Notes: generated from the letters alone by a model not told the origin. Positions 23,489-34,751 are shown, counted from the stretch's first letter. The stretch: 64,000 bases of DNA from Dioscorea cayenensis subsp. rotundata (GCF_009730915.1 NC_052475.1:15903430-15967429); one strand, 5' to 3'. Program-made: numbers and translations.

Positions 23489-23742
23489 ATCTGATGTGGA
23501 ATGCTGACTCATCCACACTTGGTTGATGAGGACTACAACCACGGTGGGTCATCCAGACTTTTGAATGAAGCGTCGTCGAGCTTTGCTCGATCGTAAATTT
23601 GGCAGCCACATCAACATACTTAGTTGGATGACCTGCCGGTGTGACTCAAACACAACTTGAGTAACCTTCTTGATACAAATTAAAGCAAGGTTACCAAAAA
23701 GAAACAACCCCAAATTTAAGTAACCTGGCAAAAAATTTACTC
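23489..23742 (-). repeat. Right MULE terminal inverted repeat
   Basis: Inverted match to 7601-7626 plus 10058-10286, about 254 bp. It contains a hairpin CGAGC TTT GCTCG near 23577 not present in the left copy. Confidence 0.88.
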
Positions 23743-24117
23743 AGAGACCCCTGCTTAGCTCCCTATTTTTAATGTGGTCCATACAAGTTTGGTGATCCAA
23801 ACTCCTCCAGCTTTCTCTGATTATTATTTTGACTTGTAGTTCTCTATAGGTCTATTCCGCGTCGGTCCTCACATCTGACTCATGATTTTTTATTTTTTAT
23901 TTTGAGTTTTGTAAATACCTGGTTTGCCCATGGAATTTTTGTTTTTTTAGAAAATACTGAGGCCATGAAATATCCCAAATATCATGAGCATTGATTTTTT
24001 TTTCCCTCATTATGGTTTTTTCATATGTTTTTTTTTTAATAAAGACCACAAGTATCAAATCAAAAGATATATAGATACAAAATGTACTAATTATAGTGGT
24101 TTGAATGATTTTCTATG

Positions 24118-24272
24118 AATAAATCCCAGCCCCTGTCATGCAATCCTAAAGGGAAGGAAGAGAGATATTCCTCACAAAAAATTTCAACAAGGGGATTTAA
24201 TGCAATGGGAGTTAAGAGGCTAGAACTAAAGACCGCTCAATCACACTACATAGTAGTTACCGCTAAGCTAGT
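24118..24272 (-). mobile_element. tRNA-derived SINE candidate (minus strand)
   Basis: On the minus strand TAGCTTAGCGG (24270-24260) fits the Pol III A-box consensus exactly, and TAGTTCTAGCC (24228-24218) fits a B box, at the spacing of a tRNA promoter. The tRNA-like head is followed by an unrelated tail, as in plant SINEs. It does not fold into a tRNA gene. Clear target duplications were not found, so the borders are approximate. The rest of 23743-24402 is T-rich and shows nothing else. Confidence 0.5.
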
Positions 24273-24407
24273 GTATAGTTTTTTTTTTTTCATATTTTTC
24301 TTGTTGTAGTTATGGAAATTTCTTTTTAATTCTTTTTAATTTGATATTCTGTTAATTTTTTTATTTTTTTATTTTTTTTATTTTATTTTTATTTTTTTTA
24401 TTTATTC

Positions 24408-24991
24408 TGTTGTAAAATGTGGGACCGAATGTAGCAGTACCGTAGCAAAATAAATAAGAATAATACTAAAAAATAAAGGACACAAAGATATTACGTGGAA
24501 AACCCTAAATAATTAGCGTAAAAACCACGGGCAAGGATAGAATAAATTTACTAAGTGGGAAAATTTTAGGAGTTACAAACTCTCTCTAAAAATAAGGAGA
24601 AAACCAATATCCTCTCTTATACTAGGAGAATAGATTAACTCTCAAAATATTCTCTCACACTTCTCACTCTCCTTCTTTCTCTCTAATTTCCTCACTCTCA
24701 CTTTGCTTCTTCACTTGGTTGTGTCTTTACAATTGTCATGATGGGTTTTTTATAGCCCTTCACCTAACAAATCAAGGGCTAGGATCATTTTGATCCAAGG
24801 ACTCACATTGATGGGGTAGGTCGCACCTACCCCCAATTAATATAAAATATTCCCCCACTAACTCTCTCCATCTACCACTGAGTCATGACAAAAAAAAAAT
24901 GAAGAAAATGTTATCCTTGCCCTTCCATGTTGGTGGGGAAAATTGAGGAGTGTGATAATTGGTTTGGGCCAACAATTGGTTTGAACCAACA
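24408..24991 (-). repeat. 3' LTR of the copia element (left copy)
   Basis: 584 bp, direct repeat of 28897-29476, bounded by TG...CA. The adjacent ATTCTCCCACT (24992-25002) reads on the coding strand as the purine-rich polypurine tract. Confidence 0.93.
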
Positions 24992-25068
24992 ATTCTCCCA
25001 CTTGAAAATTTGATTGAAAAGCAATCAGATCTTCACACCATTCTTTCTTCCTTTCCATTCAATGTTGT

Positions 25069-25860
25069 TTACGTCTCTGTCAGGCCACAAGAGGATCGAC
25101 TCCATATGAATCTGTTAGCGATGATTGCTTTTGTCATGAAATCTGCTAGGTTATCCTTGGTATGAATATTTTGCATGTCCACTGTACCTTCTTCTACTTT
25201 CTCACGAACGAAGTGGTACTGAACTTTGATATGTTTTGTTTTTGAATGAAATGTTGGATTCCTTGTAAGATGCAATGCACTCTGGTTGTCACAATATAGA
25301 GTGATGTTCTCTTGTTTGTACCCGAGTTCTCCCAACACCATCTTCAACCATACTGCTTCTTTGCTGGCTTGTGTAGCTGCCAAATACTCTACTTCTGTCA
25401 TTGATGTAGCAACGACTGACTGCAGTTTTGAAACCCACCTCGCATCTCCTTCTGCTAGTGTGAACACATATCTAGTAGTGGATTTTCTTTTATTAAAATC
25501 GCCTGCATAATCATCATCAACATATCCACTAACAGTAAAGTCTGATCCCACATAACATAATGCAACATCTGAGGTTTCCTTTACATATCTGAGAATCCTC
25601 TTAACAACATTCCAATGCTCTCGACTAGGATTCACCATGTACCAACTTACCACTCACAATGCATGTTCAATGTCTGGTCTTGTACAGATCATGGCGAACA
25701 TTAGGCTGCCCACCACTGATGCATATGGTACTCGAGACATCTCCATCCTCTCTTCTTCACTACTTGGACACATACTTGAGGATAATTTTAGATTAACAGG
25801 AAGTGGGGTAGAAATTGATTTACAATCTTGCATGTTAAAGTGCCGCAAGATCTTCTTCAG
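25069..25860 (-). pseudogene. Copia RNase H region
   Basis: Minus-strand frames give the connection and RNase H domain: VPYASVVGSLMFAMICTRPD, one stop near 25652, then VNPSREHWNVVKRILRYVKE, SGYVDDDYAGDFNKRKSTT, a VATSMTEVEYLAATQASKEA segment, YCDNQSALHLTRNPTFHSKT and IHTKDNLADFMTKA. RNase H removes the RNA strand during reverse transcription. The acidic residues of the motif are largely kept, but the in-frame stop and the separation from the reverse transcriptase make it non-functional. Confidence 0.88.
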
Positions 25861-25878
25861 ATAAGTCTTCTGAGAAAG

Positions 25879-26424
25879 TCAAATCTTTCTATTATTTCTA
25901 TCTAGGTGAATTTGCATCCCTAGAATCTTGTTTGTCGGTCCCAAGTCCTTCATTTCAAACTCCTTAGCCAATTGTGCCTTTAACTCCTTGATACTATCTT
26001 TGTTGGGGCCTGCTACCAACATGTCATCAACATACAGCAACAAGAAGATGAAATATTCTATTTCAAACCTCTTGACATATGCACAAGGGTCTGTATTGAA
26101 TCTGTTATATCCAAGGCTCATGATGAAGGAATCAAATCTCTTGTACCAACATCTTGGCGCCTGCTTTAGACCGTAAAGAGATTTGTTCAACCTGCAAACC
26201 AAGTTCTCTTTACCTTTTTCTTTAAATCCTTCTGGTTGGAGCATGTAAATTTCTTCTTCAAGATCTCCATGAAGAAATGCAATTTTGACATCTAACTGCT
26301 CAAGCTGCAAGTTGAATGTAGCACACATCACTAAGACTACCCGGACTGTTGTGAGTCGAACCACAGGTGAAAATATTTCGTTGAAGTCAATACCTTCCTT
26401 CTGAGCATATCCTTTTACCACCAA
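25879..26424 (-). pseudogene. Copia reverse transcriptase region
   Basis: The frame holds VKGYAQKEGIDFNEIFSPVV, LDVKIAFLHGDLEEEIYM, the SLYGLKQAPRCWYKRFDSF motif and the catalytic YVDD within LLLYVDDMLVAGPN, followed by EFEMKDLGPTNKILGMQI. The reading frame itself is clean over 181 codons, but it is cut off from the upstream and downstream domains. Reverse transcriptase copies the element's RNA in cytoplasmic particles (family knowledge). Confidence 0.9.
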
Positions 26425-26499
26425 TCTAGCATGATAATGATCTACTTGATCATTACTATTGCGCTTGATCTTGTAGACCCATTTATTGCTAACGGGCTT

Positions 26500-27936
26500 T
26501 CACCCTTGTGGTAGTGACACTAGTTCCCATATCCTATTTTTATGAAGAGCTTCAATTTCTTCTTCCATTGCTGCCATCCACTGAGACGCGTCTGAATTGT
26601 TCATTGTTTCTTGAAGAGTTGGTGGCGCTCCATCCTCAGTTAGAAGACAGTAAGCAATATTACCCTCCATAATACAGTCAAAATGCCAACTTGGTGCCTT
26701 TTTTGTACGAGTTGACCGCCAAACTTCTGGAACTTCAGATTTAGTTGGCTCTTGTACCTCATGCTCTGGTGTAGCTTCAGCTTCTTTTTCTACCTGTACT
26801 ATTGTAGTCTTTGTGCTTTCTTTATCAACTGGCTTACCAGTCCACATCTCCATCAGTGTCTTCAACTCAATTGCAGTTGATGGAGCCCGATTCATCACAT
26901 AACAAGCGGTGCTAACTGCTTCTGCCCAGAACTTCTTGTCTAAGCCTGCAGCTCCCATCATAGCTCTTGTTCTTTCCAATAGAGTCTTGTTCATCCGCTC
27001 TGCCACTCCATTTTGTTGAGGAGTATATGTTGTAGTGAACTGCCTTTTGATGCCTTCTTGCTTATAAAATTTATCAAATTTTTTACCAGTGTATTCTCCT
27101 CCATTATCATTCCTCAAGCACTTGATCTTTTATCCAGATTCAAGTTCCACCCGCGCTTTGTAGAATTTGAAGACTTGAAACACATCAGCCTTCCTCTTGA
27201 TAGGGTACACCCAACATCTCTTAGAATAGCCTTCAATAAATGATACAACGTAATTTGCTCCTCCTAGGGATGTAACTAGTACTTGCCACACATCAGAGTG
27301 AACCTATTCTAGAATTTCTTTGCTTCTAGAATTAGATGTGTTGAACTTCAGTCAATGCTGCTTGCTCACAATGCAATGGTCACAAAAGGGTAATGTTACC
27401 TTCGTGAGACCATGAAGTAGATTCCTTTCTGCAAGAATCTTCATTCCTTGCTCTGACATGTGTCCAAGTTTTCTATGCCATGTCATTGTGTATCTTTTAC
27501 TTGGACCACTTGTGGCAACTAATGTTTCTCCTTCTTGTAAAGTTTCTCCCTTCTGCATGTATAAATTTGCAGCTATCTTCTTTCCCTTTATGCATACAAG
27601 TGCTCCTAGAATTACCTTCATGATCTTGTTTTGGACTTCAATTTTGCAACCAAGATCATCAAGTTAGCCTATAGACAACAAATTCTTCTTGAGGCCCTCC
27701 ACATGTCGGACTTCTTGTATGGACCGAATCGTGCCATCATACATCTTTAGTTTGACGGTGCCAATGCCAACGATCTTCAAGGCTTGATCATTGTAGCTGT
27801 ACACAGATCCCCCAGAGATAGGTTCATAGTGATGGAACCATTCTTTTCTGGAGGTCATGTAAAAAGTGGCTGCTGAATCAAAAAGCCATACATCAGCAAA
27901 TCTTTTACTTGATGTAGTTACTTCTTCACACACCAT
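26500..27936 (-). pseudogene. Copia protease and integrase region, with an internal deletion
   Basis: From 27936 down: a protease with the active-site motif read as DSAA (the family has DSGA), then the GAG-pre-integrase zinc segment WHRKLGHMSEQGM ... CDHCIVSKQH, a gap with several breaks (27120-27350), and the integrase C-terminal half with NDNGGEYTGKKFDKFY, TPQQNGVAERMNKTLLERTR and a FWAEAVSTACYVMNR segment. Right after MWTGKPVD the frame jumps to an acidic hinge (TTIVQVEKEAEATPEHEVQE), so the usual segment between them is deleted. The altered protease motif, stop codons and deletion all mark it as dead. Confidence 0.87.
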
Positions 27937-27972
27937 GGCCTCTCCATTATCTGAAGTGTTTGCAACATTCCC

Positions 27973-28840
27973 TTAAGAATTGGAATCTTTTTTATTTAGA
28001 CTTGAACAATCCTTCTTTAAGTGACCTTTCTTGCCACAGTGGTAGCACTTGAAAGTCTTCTTACTCCTTGATTTTGATCTACCATGATTGTAGCTCCCAC
28101 TTGATCCACATTTTGTTGGTCTTCTTCTCATCACTGTCAAAGTCTCCGCTTGTTGCGAACTTGCTAACTTGTCTTCCTTGTTCTTACGATGACTCTCTTC
28201 CTTTAAATAGCAGCTGTAATGTTGTCAAAGACTAGACTGTTCGTAGGCACATTGTTTGTTAAGTTGATAATGAGTTAATCATATGAATTTGGTAAACGTT
28301 GGAGTAGAATTTCCGCACATTTACCTGATTCTATTGTATGTCCCAATGATGTGAGTTGAGAAAATAGAGCGTTCAATGTGTTCATGTGCTCTATCACTGA
28401 AGTAGATTCAGCCATACGGAAGGTATAGAGTCTCCTCTTAAGGAAAATCTTGTTGTGGAGTGACTTGGCCTCATACAACTTAGTGAGATGATCCTAGATC
28501 TCCTTCGCCGTCTTCTTCTCCGCTATGCTTGATAGAACCCCATCAGCAAGTGGCAGATGAAGATTGGCAATGGCATTTCCGTTCATCTCATTCCACCTGT
28601 CATATTTGACATCAGTTGGCTTTTTGGTGATGGCCGCCAAGCAGTTGTCCTTCCTTAAGATTGCCTTTATCTTCATCTTCTATAGTGAGAAATTACTCCC
28701 ACTGAATTTTTCAAGCTTATACTTTGCTGTCATTGCTTGTGTCACAAACTACTTAAAAGACAGTAACCAGTCCCTACAAAGGGTGAATAATAATCTAACT
28801 TATTTTCTGATGTGGAGGATCCACTATTAGTGGCAGCCAT
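27973..28840 (-). pseudogene. Copia gag (nucleocapsid) region
   Basis: Frame pieces carry a UBN2-type gag: KLEKFSGSNF near the ATG at 28733, DVKYDRWNEMNGNAIANLHL, KLYEAKSLHNKIFLKRRL, MAESTSVIEHMNTLNALFSQ, and near 28035 the zinc knuckle FKCYHCGKKGHLKKDC that packages RNA. Two Trp positions read TAG (after NFSL and after KTAKEI). A separate ATG upstream (28840, MAATNSGSSTSEN) may be the original start, now out of frame. Confidence 0.85.
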
Positions 28841-28881
28841 AGAGCATACGATAAGTAGATATATATACACACCCTAAGTCT

Positions 28882-28894
28882 GGCTCTGGTACCA
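28882..28894 (-). other. Copia primer-binding site
   Basis: On the minus strand it reads TGGTACCAGAGCC, close to the complement of initiator tRNA-Met (TGGTATCAGAGC), two bases inside the 5' LTR. Confidence 0.8.
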
Positions 28895-28896
28895 CT

Positions 28897-29476
28897 TGTT
28901 GTAAAATGTAAGATCGAATATAGCAGTACCACAAAATAATAAATAAGAATAATGCTAAAAAATAAAGGACACAAAGATATTACATGGAAAACCCCTAAAT
29001 CATTAGTGTAAAAACCACAGGCAATGATAGAAGAAATTTACTAAGTGGGAAAATTTAAGGAGTTACAAATTCTCTCTAATAATAAAGAGAAAACCAGTAT
29101 CCTCTCTTATACTAGGAGAATAGACTAATTCAAAATATTTTCTCACACTTCTCACTCTCCTTCTTTCTCTCTAATTTCCTCACTCTCACTTTACTTCTTC
29201 ACTTGGTTGTATCTTTACAATTGTCATGAGGGGGTTTTTATAGCATTTCACCTAACAAATCAAGTGCTAGGATCATTTTGATCCAATGGCTCACATTGAT
29301 GGGGTAGGTCACACCTGCCCCCAATTAATACAAAATATTCCCCACTAACTCTCTCCATCTACCACCAAGTCATGACAAAAAAAATGAAGAAAATGTCATC
29401 CTTGCCCTTCCATGTTGGTGGGGAAAATTGAGGAGTGTGATAATTGGTTTGGGCCAACAATTGGTCTGGGCCAACA
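28897..29476 (-). repeat. 5' LTR of the copia element (right copy)
   Basis: 580 bp, direct repeat of 24408-24991, TG...CA borders, adjacent to the primer-binding site on its inner side and TATTC on its outer side. Confidence 0.93.
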
Positions 29477-29481
29477 TATTC

Positions 29482-30109
29482 CTCTATTGATATGGACTTT
29501 TATGTTGTGGGTTATTAGAAAGAATGATAGAGAGCATGTTATAAATTACAATATCCATAGTTCATGACCATCAATATTGGAAAGCATATGCAATTTGTGG
29601 TAATTTCAAAGAATATAATAGTTGTGAAGCTCATTATTCTTAAACTCAACAAATTATATGTTGTCGGAACAATAACAGAGGTGAACAATGATAGAGGCCT
29701 TTTCTGATGTTCAAAATCTATTAATTGTTTAGAAAGTCAATAGTGGACATATAGGATGCCTTCCTCCCAAAACTGTTAGAGTGCCATAATTTTTTATTTT
29801 TGAAAAAAGCCTTCTCATAATCTTTCCTAGTTATTTATCAGAGTGTTTTTGTTATTCAATAATAACTTGTTTCTTTTATTTCACTTTACTACTCTATTTC
29901 TATGCATATACTTGGGCTATATGTTATGCTATACTTGGGCCCATGCTTAGATGTTGCACATACTTGGGCTATATGTTATGCTATGTAAGGAATTAGGATT
30001 AAGTGTAGATTTTTTTTTTTTACAAAAAAAATGTATAAGGGTTTAGTAATCATGAATTAGGTATTTTCGTAGTAGTTGTTTTATGTCATGTTTAGATGCT
30101 TATGTGTTT
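29482..30109. other. AT-rich DNA without identifiable gene
   Basis: Short broken frames only. The segment joins the copia insertion site to the ~310 bp repeat region and is probably part of an older, decayed element. Confidence 0.4.
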
Positions 30110-33100
30110 AGAAATGTTTTTATATTTTTAAACTATTTAGTTAACAAAGTATTTTGAGAGAAACAAAATAAAGTAAATTAAGTTTTGTACCTAGTTATTT
30201 AGATGTTTTATTTGTTTCTTTAACTTTTGATACATACTTATTTAGATGCCCACCCAACTATTTACCATGTTATCCTAGTTATTTAGACTATTAATGCATG
30301 TTGGATCCAATCTTTCTTACTTGTTTATATCATTACATACTATCATTTTGATTGTTGCTTATCATGTCTAGATTTTATGATGATTTGTTATGTTGTCTAT
30401 CTCATGGTAGACATTCTTCATGCTGAAAATGCATATTGTGAGCCCCACTCCTTAATTAAATCCTAGCTGTTATTGTTACTTTTAATCCTAGTAGTTGATT
30501 TTGTTTTTAGTTTTGAAACCCTAGCCGGCTATTCACTTTATTCAGTTTTAGATCACCGTTTAGGGGAAAAAGAGAAAGACATAGCCTCATCTCTTACTCT
30601 CCCTATTTGCGAATGGTGCCGACGGTGAGGACGAGAGAAGGATCTCATCGTTAAGGATTTATTTCACTGTTATTGATGAGGTAATGTTCTAATTTATTTT
30701 GTTTACGCTCTTTCTTATGATTGTTGTGACATGATACTAGTTAGGGTTAGGATTTGGTGAGAGTGTTAATTTGATTTAATTTGAGGATAAGATTCAGAAA
30801 TTCCTGTTAGCATAGTAGAAACCCCTCTTCGATTTTAGAGGTCTTAGAGGCCGAATTTGGAGGAGAGTAGAATTAGAACAGTTTGATGTTGGCTAAGTAC
30901 CTGCAAAATTTCAGAATTATTGCATAAGTATTATGTAAGATATGGGCTCTAAATGCTAGTGCCTCGGATAAGATTTCTTTGCAGGCCTTGCAGTGATTTT
31001 GATTTTTTTGCATGATTCTAGAGTCAGAATTAGATATCGAAAATTATATGGAAGTTGTAGATTTTGATGTTATTTAATTACCTTCAAAATTTCAGATTTT
31101 ATGTGTCTATAGTTTACGATATATAGCCTTATTAGTATAACTATCTCGGATGGTATTTTTGTGCAGAGTATGAAGATTTATGGGTATTTTTGATGATCAT
31201 GGACATTGAATTGGGTGAGGTGAAAAATATAAAAGTTGTTTCTTATTAAGTTTTATGTTTTTCAGTAAAATTTCATTGATTTTAGGATTGTAGATTAAGA
31301 GATATGCATGTTTGAATGAGATATGTCTGAATTTTAAGTCTTCAGAAATAATCAGAGATTCATTTGAATGCTTTAATTTGATTAATACTCCAAATAATGT
31401 GAATTTCGGATATGTCATAGTCTTAGGTGTCTATTATTCGTAGAATATTGAAATTTGTTATTTGAAAAAATTGTTATGAGGGTTTTAGTACTCAATGATC
31501 ATGTTGGAATTATTGATATGACCTTTAGAGTGGATAATTGCTATTGTATCCTCCCAAATATCAATATTTGGGAGCGTAGAATAATAGCTTGAAATTTTTT
31601 ACATTTGTGTCATTCTAAAAATCTTTTTTTTTAAAACTATTATTTATTAGCTTCGATATTGTTATTGAAAACTAATAGGATCTCTTCCCAAATATAGGAT
31701 ATTCCAAAGGTGTAAGGTTTGGGAGTATTTTTGGGCTTTTGATAAGGTAAGTAACCACATATAAATTATACTATGTACATACAACTTTTGACACTAGCTA
31801 AATCTTTGAATTTAATGGTTTTCTTTTATTTAGTTTGGATAATTAGATTACTATTATTTTTGGAATTATCTTTAAACTATTTAAAATTTGAATTAATGTC
31901 ATTTTCCGAATTAGAATTATCTGAGATATTTAAATATTTATTTGACTTGTATTATTTAAAATTTTGAATTATCGGATAATTTATTTAATTTCTGGTTATT
32001 TAATTTTTAAATTATTAGATATTTTATTTAATTTCTGATTATTCATATTTCTCAGAGTTGCTTGAAAATTATATATATCTTTTGTTTTCTGAATAATTAT
32101 ATTTTTGAATTATTGATTCCAGTTTAAATAATTGATTATTTTGGTATTATAAAAATGGGATCATATGATTGGTAGCATTTTTTCCCTGTTGATTTATTCC
32201 TTATTTACTTTGTTTAGACTTTGTTAGTTACTGTTTTGCTGACATGAAGTATTTTGTCATAATAATTATAGTCTCCAATTAACTATTCACTAACCCTGTC
32301 ATTGGGGGTTAAACATTGACCGTGTCAACATGTAATTCTGTTAAGAAACTATAGTTTGACACCACTCCGTTGATGAAAAATAAAGGTCTCTGATATTCTG
32401 ACATGGGTCACAGAGGGTAAACAAATGAACTCTGATATTCTGGCTTGGATATTGAGGGTAAACAAATGAATTATGATATTTTGTTTTGACCATAGTTATT
32501 GGGAGACATATACTGTATTTATTCTAAAAAAATCAGGCTCTGTTGAATGTTTTTGTTTTGTTTCTGAATTGTATTTTGGTAATTGTTCTGCTAAATCATA
32601 TTAATAATTTTTTATTCTAAATTTTGAGACTTTTTATGATCCCAATGTTTTTAGTGGTTGTTTACTCGGCTGTCAAGCTTATAATCTATTGTTTATTTTT
32701 TTTTCAGATCAGGAGTTTCATAGCTCACCGAGAGTGAACAAGTATATGTCCCTAGTTTAGTTGAGATAAAATTTTTGTCTGTTTTGTAAACTCTAAGATC
32801 TGTATTTTGGATGTTTTGTATTTTTTTTTTTTTTTGAAACTTGACTTTTGAAACTTATAGTATTGTTTGATTGTATGTTCTGTTTTGTAATATGTTCTGA
32901 GGCCTTGCATGCCTATTGTGCTATGCATTATGGGTGTGCGGCCGTTTTGTCAGCGCATCGGATCTGGCGAGCTGGGTTCAAGGTGTGACAAATATTGTCT
33001 AGATTTTTTGACTAGGTGTTTAAAGAAAGGTAGAATTAAGTGCTTTAAGTCGTACCCAATTGTTTAGATGTTTTTGCAAAATTATTAAAATATTTGCGTC

Positions 33101-33570
33101 CATTAGTTTAGATAACCATCTAATTTTTTACAGTATTACACAAGATGCATAGATTATTAATGCGAGGTAAATAATATTATCCTGAACTATTTAGATTATT
33201 TTCATATTATTATTCACATTATGTTCCTTCACTATTTAGAATTTACTAAAAGATGCAATTGCATTTCACTTTAAGTTAGTTATTCATTATGTGCCAATTA
33301 TGCAAATGTTTAATTCTTTTGACCAAGTATTCAGAGAGAAGTACAATTGAGTAATTCCAAGTTTATAGCATTTTTAAATGTTCTACTTATTACTTCAACC
33401 TTTTGCACCTATTTGTTTAGATAATCGCACAATTGGTTAGTCAGTATCTAGATGTTTTGATTATTAATGCCTCTTACTTAGAATTATGCTTATTTGTTTT
33501 ATGCCTTACACGCTATTTTGATTATTATAAATCACTATTTAGGATTTAGTATATTGTGAAATTGTGGTCC
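30110..33570. repeat. Diverged ~310 bp tandem repeat, split by a solo LTR
   Basis: Three related units can be followed: one at about 30110-30436, then, beyond the solo LTR, units starting near 33008 (TTGACTAGGTGTTTAAAGAAAG) and 33318 (TTGACCAAGTATTCAGAGAG). Shared landmarks are TTATTTAGATG/TTGTTTAGAT, GATTATTAATGC and TATCATTTTGATT/CTATTTTGATTATT. Divergence is high, so they are old. No coding content. Confidence 0.45.
30437..32990 (+). mobile_element. Solo LTR (2.55 kb), TSD CATAT/AATAT
   Basis: Begins TGTGAGCCCCACTCC and ends GGGTTCAAGGTGTGACA, flanked by CATAT (30432-30436) and AATAT (32991-32995), a 5 bp duplication with one change. It shares start, end and internal blocks (AACCCTGTCA...TGGGGG..AAACA.TGACCGTGTC near 32294, GATCAGGAGT near 32707) with the LTR at 39955-42691, so the two belong to one family. 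No gag, pol, primer-binding site or second LTR is present. Confidence 0.75.
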
Positions 33571-33639
33571 ATCTTAAACTAGTTGTTCTTTATGTCTAAG
33601 ATCCTTGAAATTTATAGATGAGAAACCTCTTATGTGTAA

Positions 33640-33862
33640 ACTCCTTTCCATTTCTCAGCCATGATTGCTTTGGTAGTTGGCTTAAAATTTGGGGATTTTA
33701 ATCAATTCTGGAGAAAATTCTTGACTACACTAGAAGTAAAAATTTTGATTTTAGATTTGTCAAGAATGATAAAAGAGAGAGCTATATGTGTTGTTCTCAA
33801 GATGGGTGTGAAAGGTATACACTACAATTTGCAAACAATCTTTACCGTTCTAATTCGTTACT
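33640..33862 (+). pseudogene. MULE transposase DNA-binding-domain fragment
   Basis: A first frame reads GLKFGDFNQFWRKF; after a frameshift near 33730 a second reads DYTRSKNFDFRFVKNDKRES and YMCCSQDGCERYTLQFANNL. The spacing of FVKNDK..., CC..DGC and the aromatic tail is that of the MuDR-type N-terminal zinc domain. Nothing of the catalytic domain follows, so this is a scrap of a different, older MULE. Confidence 0.45.
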
Positions 33863-34099
33863 GATTCTTTAAATTAGAATTTTTAAGTTGCAATGGAAAG
33901 TTTAGAACATATATTTTTTTTTAAATCTATTTTAATATTTACAAAATAAATAATTATGTTTCCAATACATTTTTAAATATTAAAATTTTAAAATATAAGT
34001 TCTATTTTAAAATGGATGAATTTGTTTTAATCCATTTCTGAATCTCAGGGAAAAATAAAATAATAATAATTTTATTTTTATTAATTTATAATATATAAT

Positions 34100-34598
34100 G
34101 AGGAAAATTTCACTAGACTACCATGTGGTTCACCTCTTTACCAATTCGAGGTTTGTGATTTGAGTTTTGGTATTTTAGTACCCTATAACCTAAACCATTT
34201 AAAAAAAAAAGTCCAAAACTTTTAACCCTGTTAACGCTTATTGATGTAGTATAAAAATTGACTTGAATTTACATTTTTCCTCTTATTTTCATTACTTAAA
34301 CATAGACTATTTAAAACCATTCATGTCTATTTACATAGTATTTAAAACCCATTCAAATCATGATTGGAGATAGACTTGAATGGTTTTTACATAGTATATG
34401 TTTTAGTAATGTAATAAGGGAAAATTGATAAATTTAAGTCTATTTTTATGCCACATCCACAAATATTAACGGGGTTAAGTGTTTTGGCCTTTTTTTTGCA
34501 AACAGTTTCGACTATAGTGTAATAGAGTGCAAAACTCAAACTACAACCCTGAATTAATAAAGCGGCAAACTATATGGTAGTTTAGTGAAATTTCCCCT
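34100..34598. mobile_element. MITE with ~100 bp terminal inverted repeats
   Basis: The left end GAGGAAAATTTCACTAGACT and the inverted right end AGGGGAAATTTCACTAAACT match, and the match continues for about 100 bp (CTACCATNTGGTT, TTTGAGTTTTG). Flanks are ATATATAAT and ATATAATAA, near-identical but in AT-rich DNA, so a 9 bp duplication typical of Mutator-type MITEs is possible but not proven. Interior non-coding. Confidence 0.65.
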
Positions 34599-34751
34599 AT
34601 ATAATAACAATTGTTCCAACAAATACAATAGCTATTTTAATTAATGAGTTAATTTATGTACAAAGTCTATTTCAACAAAAAAAAAAAATACTCACAAATA
34701 ATAAACAATACAATAAGTTATTCAAACTATCAACATCATGAGCATTATAAA

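Larger units (their letters stand above)
7601..23742 (+). mobile_element. Mutator-like element (MULE), ~16.1 kb with nested insertions, ~6.4 kb without
   Basis: Both ends carry the same inverted repeat: the outermost bases read GAGTAAATTTTTTGCCAGG at 7601 and, in reverse, at 23742. The repeat continues inward for about 250 bp, although on the left it is interrupted by nested DNA. Between the ends lies a MURA-type transposase gene in pieces (11982-13190, 18390-19083, 21213-22678). Three blocks are foreign: 7627-10057, the CACTA at 13191-18389 and the solo LTR at 19084-21207. MULEs are known to insert near gene 5' ends, and this one begins 159 bp before the MSRA start codon. The expected 9 bp target duplication is not seen (7592-7600 and 23743-23751 differ), so one end may have been altered or the target copies have diverged. 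Confidence 0.85.
24408..29476 (-). mobile_element. Full-length Ty1/copia retrotransposon, decayed, TSD TATTC
   Basis: LTRs at 24408-24991 and 28897-29476 start TGTTGTAAAATG and end CAACA; TATTC flanks the element on both sides (24403-24407, 29477-29481). On the minus strand the order is 5' LTR, primer-binding site, gag, protease, integrase, reverse transcriptase, RNase H, polypurine tract, 3' LTR, which is Ty1/copia order. The two LTRs differ at several dozen sites, mostly transitions, so the insertion is not recent. All coding parts carry stops or deletions. Confidence 0.95.
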
